NCBI GenBank assembly: GCA_002320605.1
Contig: DCKG01000031.1
Coordinates: 101,481 to 165,480 of the forward strand
Direction: 5' to 3'
DNA: 64,000 nucleotides
Source: Bacteroidales bacterium UBA1680
GTDB taxonomy: Bacteria > Bacteroidota > Bacteroidia > Bacteroidales > UBA932
The translations under genes were made by a program, and so were the position numbers. Numbering within the stretch: the stretch's first letter is position 1; each line of letters opens with the position of its first letter. Shown here piece after piece: positions 8,929 through 17,970 of the stretch. A model generated the notes under the pieces. That model had not been told where the DNA came from. It did not search any database and saw only the letters and a list, made by a program, of their open reading frames with translations.

Positions 8929-10256
8929 TATAGTTCTGCTATTTCAAGTTTCCAGATTCTCACTTCCACGCCTCCGACAAGTGCATAAGCGTAACCGCAT
9001 CCGTCCGCATCGTTGTAGATGTAGGTGCAAGCTGGATAGTATGTCCCTGCTGTTGCTGAAATAGTAGCGTCAGCTGCGTTCAGGATTGCGTTTCCAGTCT
9101 GGTCGACTATGGAAATATAAGCATTTGGCCATCCTGTCGTGAACACGATAGCGTACGGGGTGTCGTTGAAGTTGAAAGCACGGATGGCTCCGAATGTGTA
9201 GTTGCCCCACATGTTCGTTCCATTACCAACAGTACCTTGGAATGTGTTGATTCTTATGGCAGATGTTCCATCCCAAGTCCAAGAACCTACGTTCGCGCCT
9301 CCGCCGACTGCGTCCCACATGAACCATGGACCCTCGATGCTCTCGGAGCTGTTGCTTACCATCTGAGCCCAGCTACCGTCGTTGGAAGGAAAGCCTGTGT
9401 TAAGGGAAGCATAGTATTGAACCATCTGGCCCTTTTCGAACCTCCAGCAGAAGTGAGGACCATTGTCTGAACGTCCGCCTACGGCTGTGACTATGCCGTT
9501 CCCATTGATTATGTCTCCGCATGCACTGATGAATCCTCCGATCGCTCCCTGGGAAGGGCCGAGAAGAACTATCGGTGCCTTGTCGTAGCCGTCTTTCCAG
9601 CAATATATCGTTGAAGGGGCTGTAGCGAAGTTGCCATCGCTAGTTACGCCTGCAAGAAGATGGCCGGCTGCATCGTTGCACAAATAGCAAATCTGCCCGT
9701 CTACCCCTGTCATGTTCAGGTCGCCTACTGATGCTAGGGTGAGCCTGTCGTAGACTTTCGTTCCAAGAACGAGGTAATTCCCGCTTATTCCCATCCAGCT
9801 GGTGGTTCCGGCTCCGAGCTGGGTAGGCGTCTTGCTGTTGAACTGAGATACTTTCACATAAGTCTGAACTACTTTCTCGTTAGGCCTTGTCGTGTAAGTC
9901 CTGGTGGTGGTACCGTCCTTCGCCGTTACCGTGAAGCTGATAGGCTGAGTGTAGTCCATAGGGACCGATGGGTCCGGTGAAATCGTAGCCCCTTCCGAGA
10001 GGGTGACGGTGGCGTAGGCAGACTGTATGTTTCTGTATTGGGTGGACTTGTAAGACACGTCGATCGACTTGTCGTAGTCGTACACATCTCCGATTAAAGA
10101 ATCGCTTTCGAATTTGAGCACGAAGCTCTCAATCCTGCAAGCTTTGTCGCCTCTGACGACTGGCTCAGGAACAACTTTGTCATCATCGTCGCAAGAGGCG
10201 AGAAATAAAGCCCCGAAGGCGATCAATGCTATTGATAAAAATTTATTTGTTTTCAT
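8928..10256 (-). CDS. DUF5018-containing surface lipoprotein, probable glycan-binding protein
   Basis: 442 residues. A lipoprotein signal (FLASC) is followed by an acidic run of Asp, a typical surface-export signal in Bacteroidota lipoproteins. Residues about 40-130 form an Ig-like DUF5018 domain containing SFTVTAKDGTTTRTYT. The remaining 300 residues have short Trp/Gly-rich beta-strand repeats (CWKDGYDK, GPWFMWDAVG, GSWTWDG) that look like a beta-propeller or similar all-beta fold. Its position between SusD and an enzyme is where surface glycan-binding proteins (SGBPs) usually lie. No enzyme motif seen. The binding role is inferred from architecture and context. Confidence 0.75.
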   Translation of the reverse strand: MKTNKFLSIALIAFGALFLASCDDDDKVVPEPVVRGDKACRIESFVLKFESDSLIGDVYDYDKSIDVSYKSTQYRNIQSAYATVTLSEGATISPDPSVPMDYTQPISFTVTAKDGTTTRTYTTRPNEKVVQTYVKVSQFNSKTPTQLGAGTTSWMGISGNYLVLGTKVYDRLTLASVGDLNMTGVDGQICYLCNDAAGHLLAGVTSDGNFATAPSTIYCWKDGYDKAPIVLLGPSQGAIGGFISACGDIINGNGIVTAVGGRSDNGPHFCWRFEKGQMVQYYASLNTGFPSNDGSWAQMVSNSSESIEGPWFMWDAVGGGANVGSWTWDGTSAIRINTFQGTVGNGTNMWGNYTFGAIRAFNFNDTPYAIVFTTGWPNAYISIVDQTGNAILNAADATISATAGTYYPACTYIYNDADGCGYAYALVGGVEVRIWKLEIAEL

Positions 10257-10286
10257 ATTCGTTTATCTCTTTTACTTGTTGATTAT

Positions 10287-10682
10287 TTATTGTTCGGTAC
10301 GTCTTACATAAAATGCCCATAGCGTGTAGGTTCTGCTTCCGCCATCACCTCCCGTGACAGTGATCTCATATGGTTCCGAAAGGTCTTTCAGCCCAGAGAG
10401 TGATGGTGTAACGTAAGCGTCATATTCCAGGTTCGCCCTAACCATCAGGCTCGTGACATCGTATTTGTCTCGCAATGTCTTTGGTATCGGGAAAAATATT
10501 TCTCCTGTAGTCTCGTCAATGAATCCGGCAAGGCCTGCGCCACCTCCTGCGGGCTGGATTTCTATGGAATGAATCGAACTATCCGTATGTTCGAACTCTG
10601 GATCTGCTTTGGCGCAAGATGCCATGAATATTGTGGCAATGGCGCCAAGTGCTGCATATAATACTTTTTTCGCTGTTTTCAT
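10287..10682 (-). CDS. Small Ig-like lipoprotein of the utilisation locus
   Basis: 131 residues when started at the ATG at 10682, which gives a clean lipoprotein signal (MKTAKKVLY, lipobox MASC). A longer open frame to 10841 overlaps the 3' end of susD and would bury the signal, so I reject that start. The mature part is one beta-rich domain ending with EITVTGGDGGSRTYTLWAF. This resembles the TVTAKDGTTTRTYT segment of the next protein, so the two probably share an Ig-like DUF5018-type fold. It starts 16 bases after the susD stop. Possibly a small surface glycan-binding accessory; no enzymatic motif. Confidence 0.72.
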   Translation of the reverse strand: MKTAKKVLYAALGAIATIFMASCAKADPEFEHTDSSIHSIEIQPAGGGAGLAGFIDETTGEIFFPIPKTLRDKYDVTSLMVRANLEYDAYVTPSLSGLKDLSEPYEITVTGGDGGSRTYTLWAFYVRRTEQ

Positions 10683-10698
10683 ATTCGAATGCATAAGA

Positions 10699-12342
10699 TT
10701 AAATCCATCCCTCATTGTTAGTGCAAAGTTTGTTGTTCGACCTTTCGGACAGAGGAATGGCGAACTTGTAGTAACGGTTGTAGAAAATCCTAGTGTTTCC
10801 GGCATCGGCATCGACTTGCTGGTAAGAATAGGTCCCGTCATCGCTTCTGGTTATCCTGACGCCATGCACTGAGGTTCCGTTTATGACTTCCTCAGCTAGT
10901 TTCCAGCGCCTCAGATCCCAGTAACGGAAGCCCTCTCCTGCCAATTCGACCATTCTCTCATGCCTGAGGTATTCCATGAAGGCTTCTTTCGTCGTCGCAT
11001 TGCGGGCAGGGAGTCCTACGCGAGCACGCACAGTATTCAGAGCCTCCAGTGCCTGGGCACTATTGGACGTCCAATTGCTTTCGGCTAGAGCCTCTGCTTT
11101 GTTGAGAAGCACCTCAGCGTACCTGATGACTATGTTATACTGAGAAGAATTGTTCGTTACGTAGCTTTTGTCGTTGTCTCTAAGGTACTTACGTAAATAG
11201 TATCCAGTCACGGTCGTTCCGGCGCTTCCGGAATTCTCGTATGCCTTGAACCCATCTGTGCCTCCTACATAGGTCTGTAGAGTCCTTCCCATCCAGCTGG
11301 CACCATTGTATAGAATGGTTGCGTAGAATCTAGGCTCGCGGTTGGAGTAGGGGTCGCTGCCATAGGCGTCCCAGCTGAAAGCAGTTCCGTCTGCCATCTC
11401 ATAGCTGTCGACAAGCTCGCTGGTCGGGGCGAAAGCAGAATATATCTGTTTCCCGTATTGGGTGTCACCCGATGGACGGACGAAGGTGTCGTAGTTGTGG
11501 GTCAGTGCGCCGGCGAGAAAGTCGCAAGCGAAGCAAATCTCGGAATTGCTGACAGAAGAATTGAAGACATTCGCATAGCTTTGGTCGAGGGTGGCACCTT
11601 CGGCTGCAACCTTGTTGGCTGCGTCAACGGCGACATCCCAGTTCTGGGCGTACAGAGCAACCCTGCTCAACAGAGCGTAAGCGGCTTTTTTGGTGGCGCG
11701 GCCCGTGTTGCCAGAATCCCAAGACGACGGAAGGTCTTCCCCCGCTGCCTGAAGTTCATCGATGATGAATTTCCAGCAATCTTCCTCGCTAGAGCGAGCC
11801 TTGTCGTTTTCATTGGGTCCATCGACCTCTGTCCTGAGGATAACCCCGCCGTAGACTCGGCAGAGAAGATAGTATGTGTAAGCGCGGCAGAAACGGACTT
11901 CGGCGATTCTGATTTTCAGCCAGTCATCCCCGAATTTCTTTCCGTACTCTGGAGCGTCGCGGAGAAATTCGTTCTCTCGCCTGATTCGCCCATAGTTGTC
12001 GGACCAGCACTCAAATGCACCTGCGCTGTTGCTGTTGAACGCAGACTCCTGGAAAAGAGTCTTGTTATAGTTGTGATTGTACAGATCCCATGAGCAGCTC
12101 TTCAGGATGTCTGAATATGCGTCCGTGAGCCATGGCGAGGAATAGCCGCCATTACCATAAATCTCGGAATGGTCGCGGAAGGTAGTGTAAAGTGACAGCG
12201 TGTAGCTGTCTGCCACTGATTCAGACGACCAAACCGTGGCTGCTGAGTACCTGTCGGTAGGATCTATGTCCAGAACGTCCGAGCAAGCTCCTAATGTAAC
12301 CAGCAGCAGGAAAAGAAAAACTGAATATATTGTCTTTTTCAT
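10699..12342 (-). CDS. SusD-like starch-binding outer-membrane lipoprotein (pair 2)
   Basis: 547 residues. Lipoprotein signal with Cys20 (LGACSDVLDIDPTDRYSAA), followed by SusD-type TPR helices. The C-terminal signatures of RagB/SusD proteins are clear: EVLLNKAEALAE, LNTVRARVGLP, RHERMVELAGEGFRYWDLRRW and a final KFAIPLSERSNN segment. SusD proteins form the lid over SusC and bind oligosaccharide at the cell surface. The gene lies 11 bases downstream of susC. Ligand unknown. Confidence 0.95.
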   Translation of the reverse strand: MKKTIYSVFLFLLLVTLGACSDVLDIDPTDRYSAATVWSSESVADSYTLSLYTTFRDHSEIYGNGGYSSPWLTDAYSDILKSCSWDLYNHNYNKTLFQESAFNSNSAGAFECWSDNYGRIRRENEFLRDAPEYGKKFGDDWLKIRIAEVRFCRAYTYYLLCRVYGGVILRTEVDGPNENDKARSSEEDCWKFIIDELQAAGEDLPSSWDSGNTGRATKKAAYALLSRVALYAQNWDVAVDAANKVAAEGATLDQSYANVFNSSVSNSEICFACDFLAGALTHNYDTFVRPSGDTQYGKQIYSAFAPTSELVDSYEMADGTAFSWDAYGSDPYSNREPRFYATILYNGASWMGRTLQTYVGGTDGFKAYENSGSAGTTVTGYYLRKYLRDNDKSYVTNNSSQYNIVIRYAEVLLNKAEALAESNWTSNSAQALEALNTVRARVGLPARNATTKEAFMEYLRHERMVELAGEGFRYWDLRRWKLAEEVINGTSVHGVRITRSDDGTYSYQQVDADAGNTRIFYNRYYKFAIPLSERSNNKLCTNNEGWI

Positions 12343-12353
12343 TGTATTCTGGA

Positions 12354-15300
12354 TTAGAATGTTATGTTAAGTCCGAAACTGTAAGTCTTCTGTTGTGGAT
12401 AATAACCGTTGTTTACAGAAGGCATTTCAGGGTCAACGTATTTGAACGAGCTGAAAGTGAGAAGGTTGGTGCCTGCGAGGTAGACTCTAAGGCCATCTAT
12501 TCCCGTATGTTTGAGAATCTGCTGAGGTATCTCGTATCCTACCTGAAGGTTTTTGAGCCTGAGGTAAGAACCATTCTTCACCCACCAAGTGGAAGGCCAT
12601 GCATTGTTGCCGTTGGCTATCGTGCTTAGCCTAGGATACTTGGCATCGGTGTGGTCTGGCCTCCATGCGTTTTCAACCAGGTAGTAAGGAGCATTCCCGT
12701 TGTGGTAGAACGGCCTTGTGTACATGGTGTTGTCGAATACTCCTGAGTTGTAGGCTGCGCTCAACTGATAGCCGCATTTGGCGACGCCCTGCCATAAAGC
12801 AGAGAGATAGAGGTTCTTGTATCCCACGTCCATGGAAAGAGAGAAATTGAATTCCGGCATGTACGGGTTTCCAATCTTTACGAAGTCTCCGGCTGCGTCA
12901 ATCTTTCCATCACCGTTTATGTCTGCGTACATGATGTCACCCAGTCTCTTTGTTCCGGAAGGAGCGGTCGGCGAGTTGTCTATGTCTTCCTGTGTCTGGT
13001 ACAGTCCTATGGCCTTGAATCCATAGAGGGTGCCCATTGTCCTCCCGAGAATCGCCCTGTACATAGGGTGATCGTCCGAAATTTGCTTGGAGAGCACTCT
13101 GTTGTGGGCCCATGACAAGGTCCCTCTCAAAGAGTAGTTCCATCCGGAGTTGAATGACTGGGCATGCTTCAGGACAAGCTCGAATCCTCTGTTGTCAACC
13201 TTGCCTGAATTTTTGATTCCTGGCACGTTACCTCCCAGTGAAGGAGCGTAGGACCCACTCACGGATTCCAGAATGTCGGAAGTGACCTTGTAGAACCAGT
13301 CGAATTCTATTCCAAGGAGACCCTTCCATGCGTCCATTTCGAATCCGAAGTTCCAGCTGTGCGTTCTAGACCATGTGAGATCCTTGTACACGTAGTTCGT
13401 CGTATAAAATGCAGTCTTACCATTGCCTCCAAGGATGTAGGCGTAGGATGGAGCCGTGGTTGAATATGACTGCATGTACAGGTATGGCGATGTGTCATCG
13501 GAACCAAGCTCTCCGTACGATGCCCTGAATTTCAGATAGTCGATCGCCGGAAGTGCGTCCTGGAAGAAGTGCTCTTTCGATGCTACCCATCCTAGGGCGA
13601 AAGAAGGGAAAAATCCCCAGCGGTTCTCAGGAGCAAATTTGTACGAACCATCCTCTCGGAAAGAAAACTCCGCCAGATATCGTTCATCATAAGCGTACGT
13701 TGCCCTTCCGGCAACGCTGGCCATTGATGAATAGCCGTATGTACCGCTCACGGGAACCGATATTCCTTCCCAAGAGTTGCCATTGGCAAGATCCACAGGG
13801 AATTCTGCATAGTAGCCGTTCTTTACTCCTGTCATGTTATCGGAATAGTTCTTCTGCTGCTCGTAGAGTATGAGGCCGGTAACCATGTGTTTCCCGAATG
13901 TCCTTTCGTAGCTGAGAGAAGGCCTTATCATGTAAGTGTCTCCGAGCGAGTTGGATTTCGTGAAAGTGCTCGTGGTTCCGATTCCGGATGCGTACACAAG
14001 ATCCGAAGACATGGTGGTCGTGTTGAACGAGCGCAGCTGGTATGAATGCAGGAAACTTCTATTTAAGGTGTTTCCATAGTCATAAGAGCCGAAGAAAGAT
14101 GCTTTCAGTCCCTGAAGGAAAGGGATGTTGCTGAAATCGTATTCCAGCCTGGCATTTCCTTCGAACCTCCACTGACGTTGATGCTGATAACCGCTTTGCT
14201 CAATTGCGGCTACAGGCTGTTCTGTGTAAGAGCCGTCATAGTACCCCTGAGCCATGCCGTCGTAGGTAGGTGCGATGATTGGGATGGCGTAAATTGCCTG
14301 TGAGATAGGGTTGAACTCATTTTGGCTGTTCATGTAGAAGCCTGGGTTTTCGTACTTGTCCTGATAGGCCGTGATGTTTAAGCTGAGATTGAGGTTCTCC
14401 GCTATCTTTGTCTTTACGTTCGAGCGGACGTTGTAGCGCTTGTAGGACGTTTTGTCCACGATGCCATCCTGATCCAGATAACCTAGGCTAACGTAATAAG
14501 TCGTCCTAGCGTTTCCGCCGGTAGCGGAAATGGTGTGCTGGTGCGTGAAGCCGTGGTTTTTGAACAGGAGATCCAGCCAGTCTGTTTCTCCATAGATTCC
14601 ATCTTCTTTCATCTTCTGTATCGTGGCATCTGTCCAAAGAGGATCTAGCCCGTCCAGCTCCCTGGCCTTGTTGTGCCATCCAATGTAGTCGGAAGCGTTC
14701 AGAAGCTCCGGCATGGCCGTGTTTTTCGTGAATGTCACTGACCCGTCGTAAGTCAGCTTCGGCTTGCCTTCCGAGCCGCTTTTAGTGGTGACGAGAATGA
14801 CTCCGTTGGCACCTCTCACTCCGTAGATGGCAGAGGTTGCCGCATCCTTAAGGACTGAGATGGATGCAATGTCATTAGGATTCAGCGTGTTGATGGCTCT
14901 AGGAACGCCGTCGACCAGCGTCAGAGGGCTGGAGTCGGTGAAGGTTGAATAACCCCTGATGGTAATGCTGGCTTCATCTGCGCCAGGCTTTCCTGAACGC
15001 TGAATTGTCGTGAGGCCAGGAAGCTTTCCGGTCATGAGATTGGACACGTTCGTCATAGGAGCTTTGAGAAGTTCCTTGCTGTTGACTTGGGAGACCGAGC
15101 CGACGACGAACTGCTTTTTCTGGGTCGCATAACCTACGACTACGATTTCGTTCAGCTTCGTGGCATCCTCCTCAATTGTGATGTCGACTTTCGAGCGTTT
15201 CCCGACAGCCGCCTCTTTGTCTTTGTAGCCAAGGCAAGAGAACACGAGGACATCGCTTCCGGAATTTACCGTAATGGCGTACTCACCGTTGGCGTCTGTT

Positions 15301-15482
15301 GACGTGCCATGCGTTTTGTCGCCCTTAAGAAAGACTGCTACCCCTGGGACCGGTAAACCTGACTCATCTGTCACTTTCCCTGATATGGAGGTCTGGGCGA
15401 AAGTCGTCCACGCAGCAGCCATCATCAGCAGAATCGTTGCCGCCAATTTTGATAGCAATCGCATTGTCCAAGATGATTTCAT
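12354..15482 (-). CDS. SusC-like TonB-dependent outer-membrane glycan transporter (pair 2)
   Basis: I take the ATG at 15482 (1042 residues); an in-frame GTG two codons upstream at 15488 is possible but adds nothing to the signal sequence. A signal peptide ending TTFAQ precedes a carboxypeptidase-like domain (SISGKVTDESG), the SusC hallmark EIVVVGYATQKK, a plug with ISVLKDAATSAIYG, and a barrel ending YSFGLNITF. It is the first transporter gene after the DUF4434 gene (27 bases) and is directly followed by susD. Its sequence differs clearly from the other SusC of this locus, so the pair may handle different oligosaccharides or lengths. Confidence 0.96.
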   Translation of the reverse strand: MKSSWTMRLLSKLAATILLMMAAAWTTFAQTSISGKVTDESGLPVPGVAVFLKGDKTHGTSTDANGEYAITVNSGSDVLVFSCLGYKDKEAAVGKRSKVDITIEEDATKLNEIVVVGYATQKKQFVVGSVSQVNSKELLKAPMTNVSNLMTGKLPGLTTIQRSGKPGADEASITIRGYSTFTDSSPLTLVDGVPRAINTLNPNDIASISVLKDAATSAIYGVRGANGVILVTTKSGSEGKPKLTYDGSVTFTKNTAMPELLNASDYIGWHNKARELDGLDPLWTDATIQKMKEDGIYGETDWLDLLFKNHGFTHQHTISATGGNARTTYYVSLGYLDQDGIVDKTSYKRYNVRSNVKTKIAENLNLSLNITAYQDKYENPGFYMNSQNEFNPISQAIYAIPIIAPTYDGMAQGYYDGSYTEQPVAAIEQSGYQHQRQWRFEGNARLEYDFSNIPFLQGLKASFFGSYDYGNTLNRSFLHSYQLRSFNTTTMSSDLVYASGIGTTSTFTKSNSLGDTYMIRPSLSYERTFGKHMVTGLILYEQQKNYSDNMTGVKNGYYAEFPVDLANGNSWEGISVPVSGTYGYSSMASVAGRATYAYDERYLAEFSFREDGSYKFAPENRWGFFPSFALGWVASKEHFFQDALPAIDYLKFRASYGELGSDDTSPYLYMQSYSTTAPSYAYILGGNGKTAFYTTNYVYKDLTWSRTHSWNFGFEMDAWKGLLGIEFDWFYKVTSDILESVSGSYAPSLGGNVPGIKNSGKVDNRGFELVLKHAQSFNSGWNYSLRGTLSWAHNRVLSKQISDDHPMYRAILGRTMGTLYGFKAIGLYQTQEDIDNSPTAPSGTKRLGDIMYADINGDGKIDAAGDFVKIGNPYMPEFNFSLSMDVGYKNLYLSALWQGVAKCGYQLSAAYNSGVFDNTMYTRPFYHNGNAPYYLVENAWRPDHTDAKYPRLSTIANGNNAWPSTWWVKNGSYLRLKNLQVGYEIPQQILKHTGIDGLRVYLAGTNLLTFSSFKYVDPEMPSVNNGYYPQQKTYSFGLNITF

Positions 15483-15509
15483 ATACACTACTAATTAACT
15501 TTAACTATA

Positions 15510-16607
15510 TTACTTTATGTCAAAATATTCCTTGTATCTGTCGTATAAATGCCCTGCCTGGAGGTATGCCGATTGAGGACTCATGAAATGGGAGAACTCG
15601 AAGGTTATGGCCTTGTCGTAACCGCAGCGTTTGGCGGCCTCCAGTTTCAGCCTCAGCTTGTCGAATTTGATTGGGAGAAAGTGGATAGGCATGTCGCGGT
15701 CGAAGCTTTCGGCATTGGTCCAGCATTGCATGCCATACTTGTCTGCCAGCTTCTTATTTACGGAGAAGAAGGCATCCAGTTCGTCATAATCTATGTGTCC
15801 GTCCTGGAAAGCACAAGCATCGACATATTCATGGATTCCATCGAATATCTCGTTCCACTCTTTCTCATGCTGCTCGACAGAGACTGCCTGCTCTTTGGTA
15901 AGGTTCCCACTTGCCGCATCCACGGCTTTCTTCCCGTCTATCCAAGGGGAGATGAACGTCGGCAGGCCCCCGGACACGTCCTTGCACTGCCTTCCCATTG
16001 TCCTGAACGACTCTATGGCACCCTTCGTGGCCCTGCTGATTTCCCCACTGATGTACCAGCCGCCGAAACTCTTGTGCTTGCTGCCGTACATTCTCCATAC
16101 CTCATCGATGACGTACTTATTTGCCTCGACTTCGTAAGACATGTCCCCGGTGTCCCAATATTTGCCAGAGTCGTACAGACCGAAATAGAATTTCATCCCA
16201 TACTTATCCGAAAGTTGCAGGAACAATTCGATGAGATCCACATATGGCATGTAGCAACCTTGCTTAAGCAGGTACGGAGATGGATAAGTGATGAACTTGC
16301 GGTAACCGGAGCGGATGACGATTACCGTATCGATGCCAATGGCTCTCATATACTGAAAATCTTTGTCCCATTCTTTTGCTCCCCAGTTCTGGTGAGGTAT
16401 GTCATGGGAAATTTCATCCAGGAACGTTCCTGTGATTCTAAGCCCGTTGTTCTTTGGCACTATTAGCTGCCCGCCATTCGCTTTCTCGTTGAGAATTTCA
16501 GCCTCTTTGCCTGCCTGGCTGGCATGCAGCAGAGATGGAGCGGCAATTATTGAAGCTCCAGCGAGAGCTGATTTCTTAATAAATTCCCTTCTTGATGTGT
16601 TACTCAT
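15510..16607 (-). CDS. DUF4434 putative glycoside hydrolase, Tat-exported
   Basis: 365 residues with a twin-arginine signal (SRREFIKKSA, R6-R7), so exported folded. The body matches the DUF4434 TIM-barrel family related to cellulase-like hydrolases: GLRITGTFLDEIS (residues 55-67), IDTVIVIRSGY, GGWYISGEIS (E189), WTNAESF (E300) and AITFEFSHFMSP near the end. E189 and E300 lie at strand ends in a spacing that would suit the acid/base and nucleophile of a retaining glycosidase; this assignment is mine and untested. It is the first gene after the 158-base gap that follows the ROK gene, so it may head the main transcript. Confidence 0.8.
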   Translation of the reverse strand: MSNTSRREFIKKSALAGASIIAAPSLLHASQAGKEAEILNEKANGGQLIVPKNNGLRITGTFLDEISHDIPHQNWGAKEWDKDFQYMRAIGIDTVIVIRSGYRKFITYPSPYLLKQGCYMPYVDLIELFLQLSDKYGMKFYFGLYDSGKYWDTGDMSYEVEANKYVIDEVWRMYGSKHKSFGGWYISGEISRATKGAIESFRTMGRQCKDVSGGLPTFISPWIDGKKAVDAASGNLTKEQAVSVEQHEKEWNEIFDGIHEYVDACAFQDGHIDYDELDAFFSVNKKLADKYGMQCWTNAESFDRDMPIHFLPIKFDKLRLKLEAAKRCGYDKAITFEFSHFMSPQSAYLQAGHLYDRYKEYFDIK

Positions 16608-16711
16608 AATTGATTATTATAGTGTAATCCGTTGTGAAGATAGTAATGCTTTTATTAATTGACAATATGATATTAAAAATATTTATAAACTATGCAGCAA
16701 CGTTGTAATTA

Positions 16712-16733
16712 AGTCCAGCTTGGTGCCTGGACT
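16712..16733 (-). terminator. Hairpin between the ROK gene and the SusC/D operon
   Basis: A 7-bp inverted repeat (AGTCCAG / CTGGACT) with an 8-base loop lies about 33 bases beyond the ROK stop codon. It has no proper T-run on the minus strand, so it may be a weak terminator, an RNA processing site or an operator for the downstream utilisation operon. I found no TAnnTTTG box for the DUF4434 gene in this gap. Confidence 0.4.
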
Positions 16734-16765
16734 ATGAAAAAATAGTGAATATTTTTATGAATATG

Positions 16766-17968
16766 CTACATTAGCCCCAGCAGCTTGCTGCGGGAGAGCA
16801 TGCAGTCTCCGATTGGGCCGGCGCGGCGTCCCAGCTTGGAAAGCTTAATGGTAGTGTCGCGGTTCACGATGTTCAGTGACAATTTATTGACTGCGGATTT
16901 TAAAGGCAGCATCAAGTAGTCCTTGCCAGTAATGAGACGGCCGCCGATCACCACCAGATCGGGATTGAATATATTAATGAGGCCAGCTATCCCTTGGCCA
17001 AGATTAGTTCCTATTTCTTCCATGACTTCTATTGCGAGCACGTCCTCTTCCTCTACGGCAGCTAAAATTTCATCCATGGTCAGGTCCCCTTTTTTCTTGA
17101 ATCTCTCGCTGAGCGTCGAGGCTTTTTCCTGTTTCAATTTTTCTATTATCATTCGGTGCATTGCCGAGCCTGACGCACCGGTTTCCAGGCAGCCGACTTT
17201 TCCGCACTGGCATATCTGATTATTGTGGAGCATAGGAAAGTGGCCGAATTCTCCGGAATACCCGGACTTCCCGTAATACAGTTTCCCGTTGATGATGATG
17301 CCCATTCCCAGACCCCAGCTCAGGTTAATGAATAAGACATTGCTCTCGTTGTTGCACACCCCGCACCTGTATTCCCCGAATGCCATGGCTCTGGAATCAT
17401 TCTCAACTGTGACAGGTATGCCTAGTTCTTTGCTAAGCAAGTCGCTGAAAGGCTGCTCCTCGCCGATGAAATAAGAGAAGCTGTAGCCGGTGTCTGTGTT
17501 CACTCGGCCAGTCACGCTCACTCCGCACCCTAGCACTTTAGAGAAGTCGAATCCTTCTTCCCTGATGATAGCCTTGACTTCCTTTCCAAGAGCAGAGAGG
17601 GATTCGGGCGTGCTTTCCAGCTTGAGAGGGACATCTTCTTTGTAAAGCTGCATCCTGCCTTTGAAGTCTGTCAGAGCTAAATGAATATGGCTCCTTCCGA
17701 CGTCGACTCCTGCAATGTAGCCAGCATCTGGGTTCAGACCGTACATGCTTGAACGCCTGCCACCAGTAGAGCCAACCTTGCCAAGATCCTCGAGAAAGCC
17801 GTCATCCACTAATTCGCTGACTAGTTTGCTTACCGTAGGAATGCTTGCATTCAGTTCCTTGCTGAAGTCAGCGATGCTCCAGCTTTCTTCGCTTATGCAC
17901 AGGTTTATTATTTGTTTTTTAGTGATCGAACTCTTGCTGCCCGAATCGTTTAAAAAAGAACTATCCAT
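16766..17968 (-). CDS. ROK-family transcriptional repressor (NagC/XylR type)
   Basis: 400 residues. An N-terminal winged helix-turn-helix (about residues 15-65, with SIPTVSKLVSELVDDGFLE) is followed by a ROK sugar-kinase-like domain starting GVDVGRSHIHLAL. The ROK zinc site is present as CQCGKVGCLE after GHFPML. Such proteins bind DNA and release it when they bind a sugar or sugar phosphate. The start codon lies 2 bases after the stop of the sugar porter gene, so the two are one operon and the repressor probably responds to the sugar the porter imports. It is the likely local regulator of the SusC/D locus. Confidence 0.9.
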   Translation of the reverse strand: MDSSFLNDSGSKSSITKKQIINLCISEESWSIADFSKELNASIPTVSKLVSELVDDGFLEDLGKVGSTGGRRSSMYGLNPDAGYIAGVDVGRSHIHLALTDFKGRMQLYKEDVPLKLESTPESLSALGKEVKAIIREEGFDFSKVLGCGVSVTGRVNTDTGYSFSYFIGEEQPFSDLLSKELGIPVTVENDSRAMAFGEYRCGVCNNESNVLFINLSWGLGMGIIINGKLYYGKSGYSGEFGHFPMLHNNQICQCGKVGCLETGASGSAMHRMIIEKLKQEKASTLSERFKKKGDLTMDEILAAVEEEDVLAIEVMEEIGTNLGQGIAGLINIFNPDLVVIGGRLITGKDYLMLPLKSAVNKLSLNIVNRDTTIKLSKLGRRAGPIGDCMLSRSKLLGLM

Positions 17969-17970
17969 CT

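Noticed and set aside
10683..10841. N-terminal extension of the small lipoprotein
   Set aside because: It would overlap the 3' end of susD and hide a good lipoprotein signal that starts at 10682.
15549..16466. A 305-codon plus-strand open frame opposite the DUF4434 gene
   Set aside because: It is the antisense shadow of a gene with clear family motifs and Tat signal; its own sequence is Cys/Pro/Arg-scattered with no domain.
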